DNA of 64,000 bases from Cyclobacteriaceae bacterium (GTDB taxonomy: Bacteria > Bacteroidota > Bacteroidia > Cytophagales > Cyclobacteriaceae), in NCBI GenBank assembly GCA_947458585.1, contig CANGYY010000008.1:1-64000 (forward strand), given 5' to 3'. The notes under the pieces were generated by a model. The model was not told the DNA's origin. It did no database searches and saw only the letters and a list, made by a program, of their open reading frames with translations. Made by a program: the position numbers and the translations under genes. The number at the start of each line of letters is the position of its first letter. Position 1 is the stretch's first letter. Shown here in pieces: positions 1 through 7,979 of the stretch.

Positions 1-14
1 AGAATGATTTCCAT
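1..14 (-). CDS. rplI: 50S ribosomal protein L9, N-terminal fragment (cut by window edge)
   Basis: The left edge holds an ATG at 14-12 followed by codons for E, I, I and the first two bases (CT) of a leucine codon. Bacterial L9 proteins typically begin M-E-I-I-L or similar, and rplI normally follows rpsF-rpsR in Bacteroidota, so position and residues agree. The rest lies outside the window. Only four complete codons are visible, so the call rests largely on synteny. Confidence 0.7.
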
Positions 15-53
15 TTGTAATGATCTTTATTGATTGAACGATACACCGTGGGC

Positions 54-305
54 CTATTTCAAACCGTCGGTTACGAATGGCAACAAAGCCAAATGTCTTG
101 CTTTCTTAATCGCTTGAGCTACTTTGCGCTGGTACTTTGCAGAGTTACCTGAAAGTCTTCTTGGAAGGATTTTTCCTTGCTCGTTTACGAATTTTAAAAG
201 GAAGTTAGGATCCTTGTAGTCGATATACTTGATACCGTGCTTCTTAAATCGGCAATACTTCTTTCTGATTTCGCCTCTGTTGATAGGTTCGTTTACTAGT
301 GTCAT
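54..305 (-). CDS. rpsR: 30S ribosomal protein S18
   Basis: Small basic protein (83 aa) that binds the 30S platform as a partner of S6. The S18 signature is clear: a [15 protein letters not shown] segment near residues 18-32, then [20 protein letters not shown] and [11 protein letters not shown] towards the end. Length is in the normal range for S18. Its ATG overlaps the rpsF stop by one base (TAATG at 305), which suggests coupled translation with S6, its assembly partner. It lies between rpsF and rplI in the usual order and is probably transcribed from the promoter upstream of rpsF. Confidence 0.97.
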   Translation of the reverse strand: MTLVNEPINRGEIRKKYCRFKKHGIKYIDYKDPNFLLKFVNEQGKILPRRLSGNSAKYQRKVAQAIKKARHLALLPFVTDGLK

Positions 306-673
306 TAGGCTTGCTCCTCCTTAGCTTCCGCTTTTTTGTTAAATTCTCCTTTTCTTCTTCTTTCGGCATACACGATGGCGTGTTTGTCCAATACAGTAGT
401 CAGGAATCGCATCACTTTCTCATCACGTCTGATTTCAATCTCAAACTTTCTGATTAGTGTTGGATCAGCCTTGAACTCTACCAATACATAAAAACCTGTA
501 GTCTTCTTCTCAATGGTGTACGCCATTTTTTTAAGACCCCAGTTTTCCACATTGATAACATCTGCCCCCTCTTCTTTTAACAAGTTCACAAACTTGTCGA
601 CAGTATCCTTCATCTGAACATCAGACAAAACGGGAGTTAAAATGAATACCGTCTCGTAACTTCTTTGGAACAT
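305..673 (-). CDS. rpsF: 30S ribosomal protein S6
   Basis: S6 (122 aa) binds the central domain of 16S rRNA together with S18. The sequence starts with the typical [13 protein letters not shown] strand and contains [22 protein letters not shown] and the terminal [11 protein letters not shown] strand. The tail after residue 110 is charged ([18 protein letters not shown]), as is common in S6. First gene of the rpsF-rpsR-rplI operon. A consensus Bacteroidota promoter lies about 40 bases upstream of the ATG, leaving a leader of roughly 30 bases. Confidence 0.97.
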   Translation of the reverse strand: MFQRSYETVFILTPVLSDVQMKDTVDKFVNLLKEEGADVINVENWGLKKMAYTIEKKTTGFYVLVEFKADPTLIRKFEIEIRRDEKVMRFLTTVLDKHAIVYAERRRKGEFNKKAEAKEEQA

Positions 674-711
674 TTTTTAATGTGTTTGTTGGAATTTAAA
701 TAAATAGACCG

Positions 712-743
712 CAAAAGTAGTAGAAAACCACCTTCCTTCCAAA
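712..743 (-). promoter_or_regulatory. Bacteroidota-type promoter of rpsF operon
   Basis: Read on the minus strand, TTTG at 743-740 is separated by 20 bases from TACTTTTG at 719-712, matching the Bacteroidota primary-sigma consensus TTTG-N19/20-TAnnTTTG. Transcription would start near 705, about 30 bases before the rpsF ATG. Both elements match fully, only the spacer being one base over the common length. Confidence 0.72.
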
Positions 744-797
744 CAAATAGCCAAAATCTACCGGGATAAATCAAAAAATAACCCTTAGGCCCAATTG

Positions 798-1724
798 CTA
801 GTCAATTACAAAAGAGCCGCTCCCAATGTATTGCTTGTCAACGTACAACTTGATTTCATAGGTTCCTACAGGGTAGGGGCTTCCTTTCTCGTAAAAAAAT
901 ACAAGGGTTTGTTCATTGGTGTCAAACCAAAACTCTTGTTTGGCTGTATAAAACTCTTCTTCTCCCGACCAATTGAAGGAGCCAGAACCCTTTGCCAAAT
1001 CAAATAGCGGCAACTTATTGGGACCAATTACCTGTAAGTAGGCTGTTCTACTCCCTTTTTCTGCTACGGTATTCTCCGCGAGTTTGGCTACTACTTGTAT
1101 TCCTTTGAGTTGTTTGTTTTTAAATGCCTTGCCAGCAGCTAATTCCTTGCCGCGTGCATTGATTCCTGAGATACGAATAGCAGAAAGTTTGAGTTTGGAT
1201 GCTTCCGCTACTTTAGTTGCCAATTCTTGCTTCTGAAGATTGATACTGGCTACCTCCTTCTCCATTTCGGATTGCGTGCTTTTTAAAGTTTCATTTTCAG
1301 AGGAAAGGGCTTGGTAACGTGTTTGAAGCTCATCTATCTCCTTATCCTTTTGTACCAAAAGCGTAGATAGGTCATTGATTCGCTGATTTAAAGCTGCGAT
1401 CTCCCGCGCACTACGCTGCGTATTGGATTTTTTCTCTTGGATCAACTGGTCTTGAAGGAAGCGAAGTTCGGTGACATTGGCTCCGAGTTTTTCCAATTCC
1501 TGGATGCGAAGTTCAAGCTGGGTTTCTACCGAATCTAGTCGGGTGCTCAATGCGTTATTTTCTTCAGTCAAAACGGTGATTTCTTCCGTTTGCTTGCCTT
1601 TCTCGAGGTGATCCAAATACAATTTAACTCCGCTTATCAGGACCAGTAAAACCAATACCACTAGGATTAAGTTCTTTCCCTGTTCGGATTTTTGTGGAGC
1701 TTGATTATTGAGTTGTTGGTCCAT
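798..1724 (-). CDS. Membrane-anchored coiled-coil protein of unknown function
   Basis: 308 aa. A glutamine/asparagine-rich start of about 17 residues is followed by one strong membrane segment (about residues 18-37, NLILVVLVLLVLISGVKLYL), then a long heptad-type coiled coil (about 45-175, rich in E, K, Q, L) and a C-terminal domain of about 130 residues that looks beta-rich (AYLQVIGPNKLPLFDL; TYEIKLYVDKQYIGSGSFVI). The predicted layout is a single-pass inner-membrane protein with the coiled coil and terminal domain in the periplasm. Small monocistronic unit between rpsF and the apaG pair. I do not recognise a named family; similar proteins are usually annotated hypothetical in Cytophagales. 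Confidence 0.8.
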   Translation of the reverse strand: MDQQLNNQAPQKSEQGKNLILVVLVLLVLISGVKLYLDHLEKGKQTEEITVLTEENNALSTRLDSVETQLELRIQELEKLGANVTELRFLQDQLIQEKKSNTQRSAREIAALNQRINDLSTLLVQKDKEIDELQTRYQALSSENETLKSTQSEMEKEVASINLQKQELATKVAEASKLKLSAIRISGINARGKELAAGKAFKNKQLKGIQVVAKLAENTVAEKGSRTAYLQVIGPNKLPLFDLAKGSGSFNWSGEEEFYTAKQEFWFDTNEQTLVFFYEKGSPYPVGTYEIKLYVDKQYIGSGSFVID

Positions 1725-1927
1725 AGCAAAACTATATTTTTTCGGAATCGTTAGCTTTCCAGTATCTAGTTGGCTTACTACTAGTACCCGTCTAAAAAAT
1801 TCCTTACCTACTCTTTATCAATATCTTTGCCAATTGTTGACAAGTGAAGATAAAGTTTGCCTTACTAGGTTCTTTGAATGGATTATTTCCAGCTAAAATC
1901 CAAGAATGGGTACCTCTTTAAATTGAA

Positions 1928-2527
1928 TCAATAGGATAAATTCAGGTTGGTTTTTGGGCCAGAATAGGAGACAAAGGCGACCCCAAAATCAAAAAAATCA
2001 AGAGTAAGTTGGATTCGGGTATCCGCTTGTATTTTTTTCCAACTGGCATTCACCCCATGGTTATGGTGGATCCCCTCTAGTAACAGGATCCCTTGAGCAT
2101 GCATCCTTGGCAAAATTAGACTGAGGACATCCTGCAGATAGTCTTCTGAGTTTTGAGGATGAATGAGTACAAAATCGAAGGACTGCCGTTCCTGAATTTG
2201 CTGTAAAACGGCTTCCGTATCTTCTGCTAAAGATTCTGGTCCTGGAATTTTGAACAATTTCCCTGTTGCACCTTGATTCAGAAACTTTGTGATTTTTTCA
2301 TTTCCAAAGCCCAATTCTAGCACCTGTTTGGCAGCAGTTATTTTGCAGAAATAGGCAGCGAGTAAGGCTACTTTTTCCTCCTTGCTAGAAGGATTTTCTT
2401 TTTTTAGCAAATCGAGTGCCCCCTGGTACACTGAAAAAATAAATGGCGACTGTTGACTGTAGCTATCCTCTTTGAGAAGCCAATGCTTTAAATAAGCAAA
2501 GGCAATGTGGCCTGCATTTCGCCCCAT
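1928..2527 (-). CDS. Class I SAM-dependent methyltransferase (O-methyltransferase-like)
   Basis: 199 aa from the chosen start. The ATG at 2527-2525 overlaps the apaG stop by one base (TAATG); an upstream in-frame ATG at 2581 would overlap apaG by 55 bases, so the shorter form is preferred. A SAM-binding motif I is visible in VLELGFGNEKITKF, an acidic/hydrophobic strand in FDFVLIHPQN, and the late strands in GILLLEGIHHNHGVNASWKK and IQLTLDFFDFGVAFVSY. These resemble the catechol/O-methyltransferase-like proteins of Bacteroidota that end with a D-F-F-x-F-G-V-A-F strand. Substrate unknown. Co-transcribed with apaG. Confidence 0.8.
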   Translation of the reverse strand: MGRNAGHIAFAYLKHWLLKEDSYSQQSPFIFSVYQGALDLLKKENPSSKEEKVALLAAYFCKITAAKQVLELGFGNEKITKFLNQGATGKLFKIPGPESLAEDTEAVLQQIQERQSFDFVLIHPQNSEDYLQDVLSLILPRMHAQGILLLEGIHHNHGVNASWKKIQADTRIQLTLDFFDFGVAFVSYSGPKTNLNLSY

Positions 2528-2913
2528 TAATTTTGGAAGAGCGTAGCAATTAGCTGAAATTCTGGAATTACTACTTCCCACAATTGTCCATCCCGTAGCT
2601 TTTCAAGGGTAAAGGAGCCGCGCATTTTCCCCATTCCAGATTTCAAATTGCATCCTGAAACATAAGTGTGTGTCTCCCCAGGTTCTAAGATGGGTTGCTG
2701 TCCGACCACTCCATCACCTTCTACAATTTTACGGATTTCGGCAGCATCAAAAATCTCCCAACGTCTACGCAACAACTGCACCGTGTGGTTGCTTTTATTT
2801 TCTATGCGTACCTTGTAGGTGAATACATAATGGTGCTGCTGCGGATTCGAAAAATCTGGCTGATAGGTAGTTTCAACACTCACTTGAATTCCTTTGGTAA
2901 TCGCAGTGACCAT
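2527..2913 (-). CDS. apaG: ApaG domain protein (DUF525)
   Basis: 128 aa, close to the usual ApaG size. It has the fibronectin-III-like ApaG fold signatures: an N-terminal IQVSVETTYQPDFS strand, RWEIFDA (the RHWxIxDA-type motif), GDGVVGQQPILEPGETHTYV (G-x-G-V-V-G-x-x-P-x-L-x-P-G) and GKMRGSF. The family role is uncertain; E. coli apaG is linked to cobalt/magnesium resistance phenotypes. Upstream partner of the methyltransferase, with a TAATG stop-start overlap. Confidence 0.93.
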   Translation of the reverse strand: MVTAITKGIQVSVETTYQPDFSNPQQHHYVFTYKVRIENKSNHTVQLLRRRWEIFDAAEIRKIVEGDGVVGQQPILEPGETHTYVSGCNLKSGMGKMRGSFTLEKLRDGQLWEVVIPEFQLIATLFQN

Positions 2914-2972
2914 GGTATTGTCGATTGAACCACTAAGTTAGAATTTCTACTTCTCAAATCAACCTTTACGCG

Positions 2973-3635
2973 ATGGATGTTTCCCTGGAGCCCAGTTGGA
3001 AAGCTGCCTTAAGTCCAGTTTTTCAAAGTGATTCTTTTACAAAACTAGCTGATTTTGTCAAGCAAGAGTACCAGCAGCATCAGGTCTTTCCTCCTGGAAA
3101 GAAGATTTTCTCTGCTTTTTGGCATTGCCCTTTGCCAGCGGTCAAGGTGGTGATCTTAGGACAAGATCCCTATCATGGGGAGGGTCAAGCCAATGGGCTT
3201 GCTTTTTCCGTAGCACCGGGCCTGCCTTTTCCACCAAGTTTGTTGAATATTTTTAAAGAGCTCAAGACGGATTTAGGGGTTCCTCTGCCCCCAAATGGGG
3301 ATCTCAGCCGATGGGCAGCCCAAGGAGTATTTTTGTTGAATGCCACGCTTACGGTACGTGCAAATTCAGCTGGCTCTCACCAAAATCAGGGTTGGGAAAA
3401 TGTGACGGATGCGGTCATTCAAACCATTAGCCGCGAGCGGGAAGATGTGGTATTTCTCTTGTGGGGTGCGTATGCGCAGAAAAAAGAGGAGCTGATTGAT
3501 TCCAAGAAGCATTGCATCCTGAAGGCTCCACACCCAAGTCCCCTTGCTGCTCATCGGGGATTTTGGGGATGCAAGCATTTTTCCAAGGCCAATGAATACC
3601 TGGTATCGACTGGGCAAACACCAATTTCCTGGTAA
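2973..3635 (+). CDS. ung: Uracil-DNA glycosylase, family 1
   Basis: Removes uracil from DNA in base-excision repair. 220 aa, the normal UNG length. The water-activating loop GQDPYH places the catalytic Asp at residue 65 within GQDPYHGEGQANGLAFSV. The second catalytic motif HPSPLAAHRGFWG starts at His187, matching the classical UNG His position. The uracil-binding NATLTVR motif (E. coli NxxLTV) is also present. Divergently oriented from apaG (60-base gap) and convergent with lepB, with a shared strong terminator downstream. Confidence 0.98.
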   Translation: MDVSLEPSWKAALSPVFQSDSFTKLADFVKQEYQQHQVFPPGKKIFSAFWHCPLPAVKVVILGQDPYHGEGQANGLAFSVAPGLPFPPSLLNIFKELKTDLGVPLPPNGDLSRWAAQGVFLLNATLTVRANSAGSHQNQGWENVTDAVIQTISREREDVVFLLWGAYAQKKEELIDSKKHCILKAPHPSPLAAHRGFWGCKHFSKANEYLVSTGQTPISW

Positions 3636-3660
3636 AAAAAAGCCCCGCATTGCGGGGCTT
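3633..3660. terminator. Bidirectional intrinsic terminator between ung and lepB
   Basis: An A-run at 3633-3640 is followed by AGCCCCGC-ATT-GCGGGGCT and a short T-run. The GC-rich stem with A tract on one side and T tract on the other suits the convergent genes ung (+) and lepB (-). Confidence 0.85.
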
Positions 3661-3665
3661 TAGGT

Positions 3666-4742
3666 TTAGGAGATTCCTTTGAAGAATCTATCCCATCGTA
3701 TTTTGGAGAACATGGATTCAAACTTGTCTAGGGATAGCCACAAAAACCAAGCTTTGCCTACTACGTGATCTTCGGGTACAAAGCCCCAGTACCGCGAATC
3801 CAAGGAGTCATGTCGATTGTCTCCCATCATAAAGTAGTAATCCTGTTTGAAAGTATAGCGATCTACCTTTTTTCCGTCAATGAATAAGGCGCCATCTTTC
3901 ACTTCTACCTTTTCATGCCCCTCGTATTTTTCAATGGTGAATGCATACTTCATCACATTTTCAGGGGTCATGTCCAAGGTTTTTTCTTTACCCGGTACTA
4001 GTAGTGGACCATAGTTATCTCTATTCCAATTCAAGTTGGAACCAGCCGGAAATATTCCAGATTCTGCTTGTCCTTTGGGCTGCAAAGATTTGGTAACTGA
4101 AGTAATCACTGGTGAGGTTTTAAGTTTTTCGATGTTCGCATCAGTAGTCCAAATCAGGTAGCGACTACCATCTGGAGCGGCATAGAAACTTTCTTGATTG
4201 ATTCCGAAATCCTTCAGAAAGTCTACTGTTAAACTTCTATTGGTCGTGATTTCGTAGGAATACTGCATTTCCTCAGGTTTTGGGGATGCTTGTTGGTTCA
4301 CAAAAAGCTCACCCTCTCGAACTTCAATTTCATCTCCAGGAACTGCAACAGCTCGTTTGATGTAATTCGTTTTGAGGTCATTGGGGAAATTGAATTCTAC
4401 TGGATAGTTGAATACCACTACGTCGTTGCGCTGTACGGAGGTAAATCCCGGCAATCTGAAGTAGGGGAGTTGAATCAAGTCAGAATAAGAGGGAATTTCA
4501 GTGCCCCAGATTTTTTGATGAGTAAGTGGAACCTGCAAAGGTGTTTTTGGAATTCTCGTTCCGTAATGCATTTTACTTACAAAAAGGAAATCCCCTACGA
4601 GGAGGGTTTTTTCCATGGATGCTGTAGGAATAGTAAAGGGCTCAAGTAGTATCCATCGGATTAGGGAGGCCGCTACTACTGCAAATAGCAGCGCATCGAT
4701 CCATTCACGAAAGGCTGATTTTTTTGGTTTAGTCTTGCTCAT
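3666..4742 (-). CDS. lepB: Signal peptidase I
   Basis: Cleaves Sec/Tat signal peptides on the periplasmic face of the inner membrane. 358 aa. One N-terminal membrane segment (about 12-33) is followed by the catalytic Ser42 in PTASMEKTLL, the general-base Lys129 in NYIKRAVAVPGDEI, and the late signature GDNRHDSLDSRYWGFVP. The region between the lysine box and the last box carries a long insertion (about residues 145-300), typical of Bacteroidota LepB. It ends the minus-strand run parA-parB-DUF5683-dapB-lepB, 15 bases after dapB. Confidence 0.96.
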   Translation of the reverse strand: MSKTKPKKSAFREWIDALLFAVVAASLIRWILLEPFTIPTASMEKTLLVGDFLFVSKMHYGTRIPKTPLQVPLTHQKIWGTEIPSYSDLIQLPYFRLPGFTSVQRNDVVVFNYPVEFNFPNDLKTNYIKRAVAVPGDEIEVREGELFVNQQASPKPEEMQYSYEITTNRSLTVDFLKDFGINQESFYAAPDGSRYLIWTTDANIEKLKTSPVITSVTKSLQPKGQAESGIFPAGSNLNWNRDNYGPLLVPGKEKTLDMTPENVMKYAFTIEKYEGHEKVEVKDGALFIDGKKVDRYTFKQDYYFMMGDNRHDSLDSRYWGFVPEDHVVGKAWFLWLSLDKFESMFSKIRWDRFFKGIS

Positions 4743-4757
4743 TGGGTCACAATTGTC

Positions 4758-5480
4758 TTAAAAAGATAGGTAATCGTCCATCGAAAGTACTCCTTTTTTC
4801 CCCAAAATCCATTCAGCCACTTGGATGGCACCTTGGGCAAATCCTTGCCTGCTGTGTGCGGTATGAGTGATTTCTAGGTCATCAATCGCAGAAGTATAGC
4901 GAATGTGATGGGTGCCTGGTGCTGGATCGATTCGTTTGGATGTAATCGGTAATGAACTTGGGTTATTTGGATTTTCTCCTACCAAGTTCCAAGTTTTGAG
5001 TTGGGAATAATGCTTGAGAATTCCTTCGGCCAAAGTAATGGCTGTGCCAGAGGGTGCGTCTTTTTTTGCAGTATGGTGAATTTCTTCAACAGCCACTCGA
5101 TAGCCATTCGTTTCATTCATCAATTGGGCAAGCAGCTCATTGACTTTAAAAAACACATTAACTCCTATGCTGAAGTTAGAAGCATAAAAGAAAGTGCCCT
5201 GGTGCTGATGGGTCAAGGCTTCGATTTCTGGCAGATGTGCTAGCCAGCCGGTAGTGCCTGAGAGGACTGGAATTCCTCGGGTAATTGCCCATCGAATGTT
5301 GTCCAATGCCGCCTCAGGCTGGCTAAATTCGATGGCTACATCGATAGTTTTCGGATCGAGCGCATCGCGCAAATCTTGGTTTTCAAGGTCAATTTTGGCA
5401 ACAATCTGATGTCCCCTTTCGGTCGCTAATTCTCCAATTAGCTTTCCCATTTTGCCGTAGCCAAGTAGTACGATATTCAT
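4758..5480 (-). CDS. dapB: 4-hydroxy-tetrahydrodipicolinate reductase
   Basis: NAD(P)H-dependent reductase of lysine/diaminopimelate synthesis, cytosolic. 240 aa. The N-terminal Rossmann motif GYGKMG (about residues 7-12) and the substrate motif EEIHHTAKKDAPSGTA with catalytic His and Lys are present; GTTGW matches the conserved DapB loop. The start ATG overlaps the stop of the preceding DUF5683 gene by one base (TAATG at 5480), implying coupled translation. DapB supplies peptidoglycan precursors, in keeping with the neighbouring secretion and chromosome-partition genes. Confidence 0.96.
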   Translation of the reverse strand: MNIVLLGYGKMGKLIGELATERGHQIVAKIDLENQDLRDALDPKTIDVAIEFSQPEAALDNIRWAITRGIPVLSGTTGWLAHLPEIEALTHQHQGTFFYASNFSIGVNVFFKVNELLAQLMNETNGYRVAVEEIHHTAKKDAPSGTAITLAEGILKHYSQLKTWNLVGENPNNPSSLPITSKRIDPAPGTHHIRYTSAIDDLEITHTAHSRQGFAQGAIQVAEWILGKKGVLSMDDYLSF

Positions 5481-6085
5481 TACTTAAATCGAAGAGTTAG
5501 TGAAACGCCCATGGAGTTGGATGCAGAAACTGTGCCAAGCTGAGGGGCTACTTGTAAGGCCAAATCCTCAGAAATGTCAAATCCAGACAGGTGTGCGTCC
5601 ACATTGGCGTCCACCAAGTTGAGTGCGTAAATGCCTAGTAGTAGGAGTACGGTTAGGTCTCTATTTTGTCTCCAATAGTCCACATTCCGCACTAAAGCAG
5701 CGCGGTTTAGAGAAGGGAATTGGTTGGGTTCTTTTTTGTCCAAGGCAAAAAGTGCATCACGGAAGCTTTCGTATCTCCGGTGATTGTAATTGATGAAATA
5801 GAGGTCGGTGAGTATGCCTGCATACAGGATGGGGACCTTCCAGCTTTTGCCATTGTAAACTTGACCTGCACCAGGCAAGACTGCAGAGAGCAAGGTTGCT
5901 TTTTTTGGGTCTTTGGGTAGCAAGGAGATGGCATCGCCTTCTTTTTGTATCGCTTCTTTTTTTAGGCGTCCTAGAGAATCTGTTTGCCCATGAACTGCAC
6001 TAGTCGCTATTCCTAACCAGCAAACTGCCAGCAAAAGGCTCCAACGAAGCCCTTGGGTTGAGGGAATAGGGCAAGAATGAGCCAT
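5480..6085 (-). CDS. DUF5683 domain protein, exported or membrane-bound
   Basis: 201 aa. N-terminal signal/membrane segment (about 14-32, WSLLLAVCWLGIATSAVHGQ). The DUF5683 core follows: a KKATLLSAVLPGAGQVYNGK motif and WKVPILYAGI, the pattern P-G-x-G-Q-x-Y-N-x-x-x-W-K-x-P. A second hydrophobic stretch lies near LTVLLLLGIYALNLVDANVD, and the C-terminus ends in alternating polar/apolar residues. The family is Bacteroidota-typical and its function is unknown. Sits between parB and dapB with almost no spacing. Confidence 0.85.
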   Translation of the reverse strand: MAHSCPIPSTQGLRWSLLLAVCWLGIATSAVHGQTDSLGRLKKEAIQKEGDAISLLPKDPKKATLLSAVLPGAGQVYNGKSWKVPILYAGILTDLYFINYNHRRYESFRDALFALDKKEPNQFPSLNRAALVRNVDYWRQNRDLTVLLLLGIYALNLVDANVDAHLSGFDISEDLALQVAPQLGTVSASNSMGVSLTLRFK

Positions 6086-6090
6086 TCTAA

Positions 6091-7002
6091 TTAGATAATT
6101 TCTAGAATTTCAAGAATGCGGTTGAGGTCGGAGGCAGAGGAAAAAGGAATTTTAATCTCCCCTTTATTTTTTTGGTCTGCCTTCAAGGCAACTTTTGTCC
6201 CAAAATGACTTGCAAGGCGCTGTTGAATTTTCGTCAACTCGTATTTACGAACTGGGTTTAAACCTGAATTGTCAGTTTGCTTTTCTGGCTTTCCTTGATT
6301 CAGTGCTTTGACCAGGGCTTCTACCTGGCGAACACTCAATTCTTCGGCAACAATTTTTTTGAAGAGAGCAAGTTGCTTATCTACATCCTCGATATTGATT
6401 AAGGCACGTGCATGTCCCATCGATACCTGCTGGTCACGGATAGCAGCCTGAATGCTTGGAGGGAGCTTGAGTAAGCGGAGGTAATTGTTGACGGTAGTTC
6501 TATTCTTTCCTACTCGGTCGCCCAATTCTTCTTGCTTGAGATTACACTCTACAAGTAGTCTTTGGTAGGATTGTGCGATTTCAAGTGCGTTGAGATTTTC
6601 TCGCTGAATATTTTCAATTAATGCCATTTCCAACATTTGTTGGTCATTGGCGGTGCGAACATACGCCGGTATTCGGGTAAGTCCTGCTAGTTTGGAGGCT
6701 TGAAATCGTCGTTCACCGGAAATCAACTGGTACTCATTTGGGGCTAATTTCCGTACCGTAATCGGCTGAATGATACCTTGCACCTTGATCGAATCGGATA
6801 GTTCTTTCAGGGCTTCCTTATCAAAATGAATTCGTGGCTGAAAGGGGTTTACTTGAATTTCAGTGAGTGAAATTTCAAAAATTCCTGCTTTTTGACCTTC
6901 AGGCAAAATTTCTTGTCCCTTGCCTTTGGCAGGGCTGTCTTCCAAAAGGGCACCTAAGCCTCTTCCTAAAGCATTTTTCTTGGGTGATTTTGAATCAGAC
7001 AT
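6091..7002 (-). CDS. parB: ParB/Spo0J chromosome-partitioning protein
   Basis: CTP-dependent DNA clamp that loads at parS sites and acts with ParA. 303 aa from the ATG at 7002; an in-frame TTG two codons earlier lies inside the parA stop and is less likely. The N-terminal ParB/Srx domain contains IQVNPFQPR and the CTPase box GERRFQASKLAG; the helix-turn-helix follows (LKQEELGDRVGKNRTTVNNYL). The basic C-terminal dimerisation region ends at LNRILEILEII. The parA-parB junction reads TGATCATG, a two-base gap. I saw no parS-like palindrome nearby. Confidence 0.95.
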   Translation of the reverse strand: MSDSKSPKKNALGRGLGALLEDSPAKGKGQEILPEGQKAGIFEISLTEIQVNPFQPRIHFDKEALKELSDSIKVQGIIQPITVRKLAPNEYQLISGERRFQASKLAGLTRIPAYVRTANDQQMLEMALIENIQRENLNALEIAQSYQRLLVECNLKQEELGDRVGKNRTTVNNYLRLLKLPPSIQAAIRDQQVSMGHARALINIEDVDKQLALFKKIVAEELSVRQVEALVKALNQGKPEKQTDNSGLNPVRKYELTKIQQRLASHFGTKVALKADQKNKGEIKIPFSSASDLNRILEILEII

Positions 7003-7004
7003 GA

Positions 7005-7787
7005 TCAATTCGTTGCTTTTTGAAGTCCATTCCGTTGGACGATTTCTCCTGCCAAATTCAAGTAGGCTATAGCTCCTTTTCCATCTGCGTCAAATGAAAT
7101 AACAGGAAGTCCAAAGCTAGGTGACTCTGAGAGACGGACATTTCGTGGGATGATGGTATCGAATACCATGCTTTTAAAATGCACGCGAACTTCTTCTACC
7201 ACCTGATTGGAAAGTCGAAGACGGACGTCGTACATGGTCAATAAAATCCCTTCAATCCCTAAATCTGGATTAAGACGGGTTTGAATGATTTTGATGGTAT
7301 TCAATAGTTTACCCAAACCTTCCAATGCAAAATATTCACATTGTACAGGGATAATCACGGAGTTGGCTGCGGTAAGGGCATTGATGGTAATCAAACCTAA
7401 GGAAGGTGAGCAATCGATGATGATGAAGTCGTATTGGTCCTTTACAGAAGCAATTACTTCCTTCATTTTCTCTTCCCGATTGTCCATGTTGATCATTTCT
7501 ACCTCGGCGCCCACCAGGTCAATGTGGGAAGGTACCAGGAATAAATGCTCCAAATTTGTCTTGACGATAATGGATTCGATCCCTATGCCATCTACCATAC
7601 ATTCGTAAATGCTGGCTTCTACAGATTTTGGATCATGACCAAGACCTGAAGTGGTATTGGCCTGGGGGTCAGCATCGATCACAAGTGTTTTGAATTCCAA
7701 AACGGCGAGACTAGCAGCCAAATTCATTGCTGTGGTAGTTTTTCCAACTCCACCTTTTTGATTCGCAACGGCAATAATTTTTCCCAT
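7005..7787 (-). CDS. parA: ParA/Soj chromosome-partitioning ATPase
   Basis: 260 aa, standard Soj length. The deviant Walker A box KGGVGKTTTAMNLA starts at residue 10, Walker A' is VLVIDADPQANTTSGLG-like (TLVIDADPQANTT) and Walker B is DFIIIDCSPSLGLIT. It binds DNA nonspecifically in the ATP state and is stimulated by ParB to move origins. First gene of parA-parB-DUF5683-dapB-lepB. The 190 bases upstream hold the yidC terminator and presumably the promoter, for which I see no full consensus. Confidence 0.96.
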   Translation of the reverse strand: MGKIIAVANQKGGVGKTTTAMNLAASLAVLEFKTLVIDADPQANTTSGLGHDPKSVEASIYECMVDGIGIESIIVKTNLEHLFLVPSHIDLVGAEVEMINMDNREEKMKEVIASVKDQYDFIIIDCSPSLGLITINALTAANSVIIPVQCEYFALEGLGKLLNTIKIIQTRLNPDLGIEGILLTMYDVRLRLSNQVVEEVRVHFKSMVFDTIIPRNVRLSESPSFGLPVISFDADGKGAIAYLNLAGEIVQRNGLQKATN

Positions 7788-7942
7788 GGTGTGTATGACC
7801 AGTATTTAGAAGTCAATATTAAGCAAATTCAGGTCCAATTTTGGCAGGAATCTACTTTTTTTGGAAAGGACTTATGTTAAAAAAGTATAAGCAATCCTTC
7901 AAACTTGCTACAACTAGTTTTAAGGGTTCCTAAAAAAAGGAA

Positions 7943-7976
7943 TCAAAAAAAAATGGAGCTGAATTCAGCTCCATTT
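7943..7976 (-). terminator. Intrinsic terminator of pyrG-yidC
   Basis: Perfect 12-bp inverted repeat AATGGAGCTGAA / TTCAGCTCCATT at 7952-7975 just after the yidC stop. On the minus strand it is followed by a run of T (plus-strand A-run 7944-7952). Confidence 0.85.
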
Positions 7977-7979
7977 TCC

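Noticed and set aside
2528-2581. Longer start for the methyltransferase
   Set aside because: Would overlap apaG by 55 bases, whereas the ATG at 2527 forms the TAATG junction seen at other pairs.
7788-7979. parS site next to parAB
   Set aside because: No GTTTCAC...GTGAAAC-like palindrome was found; only the yidC terminator and AT-rich bases are present.
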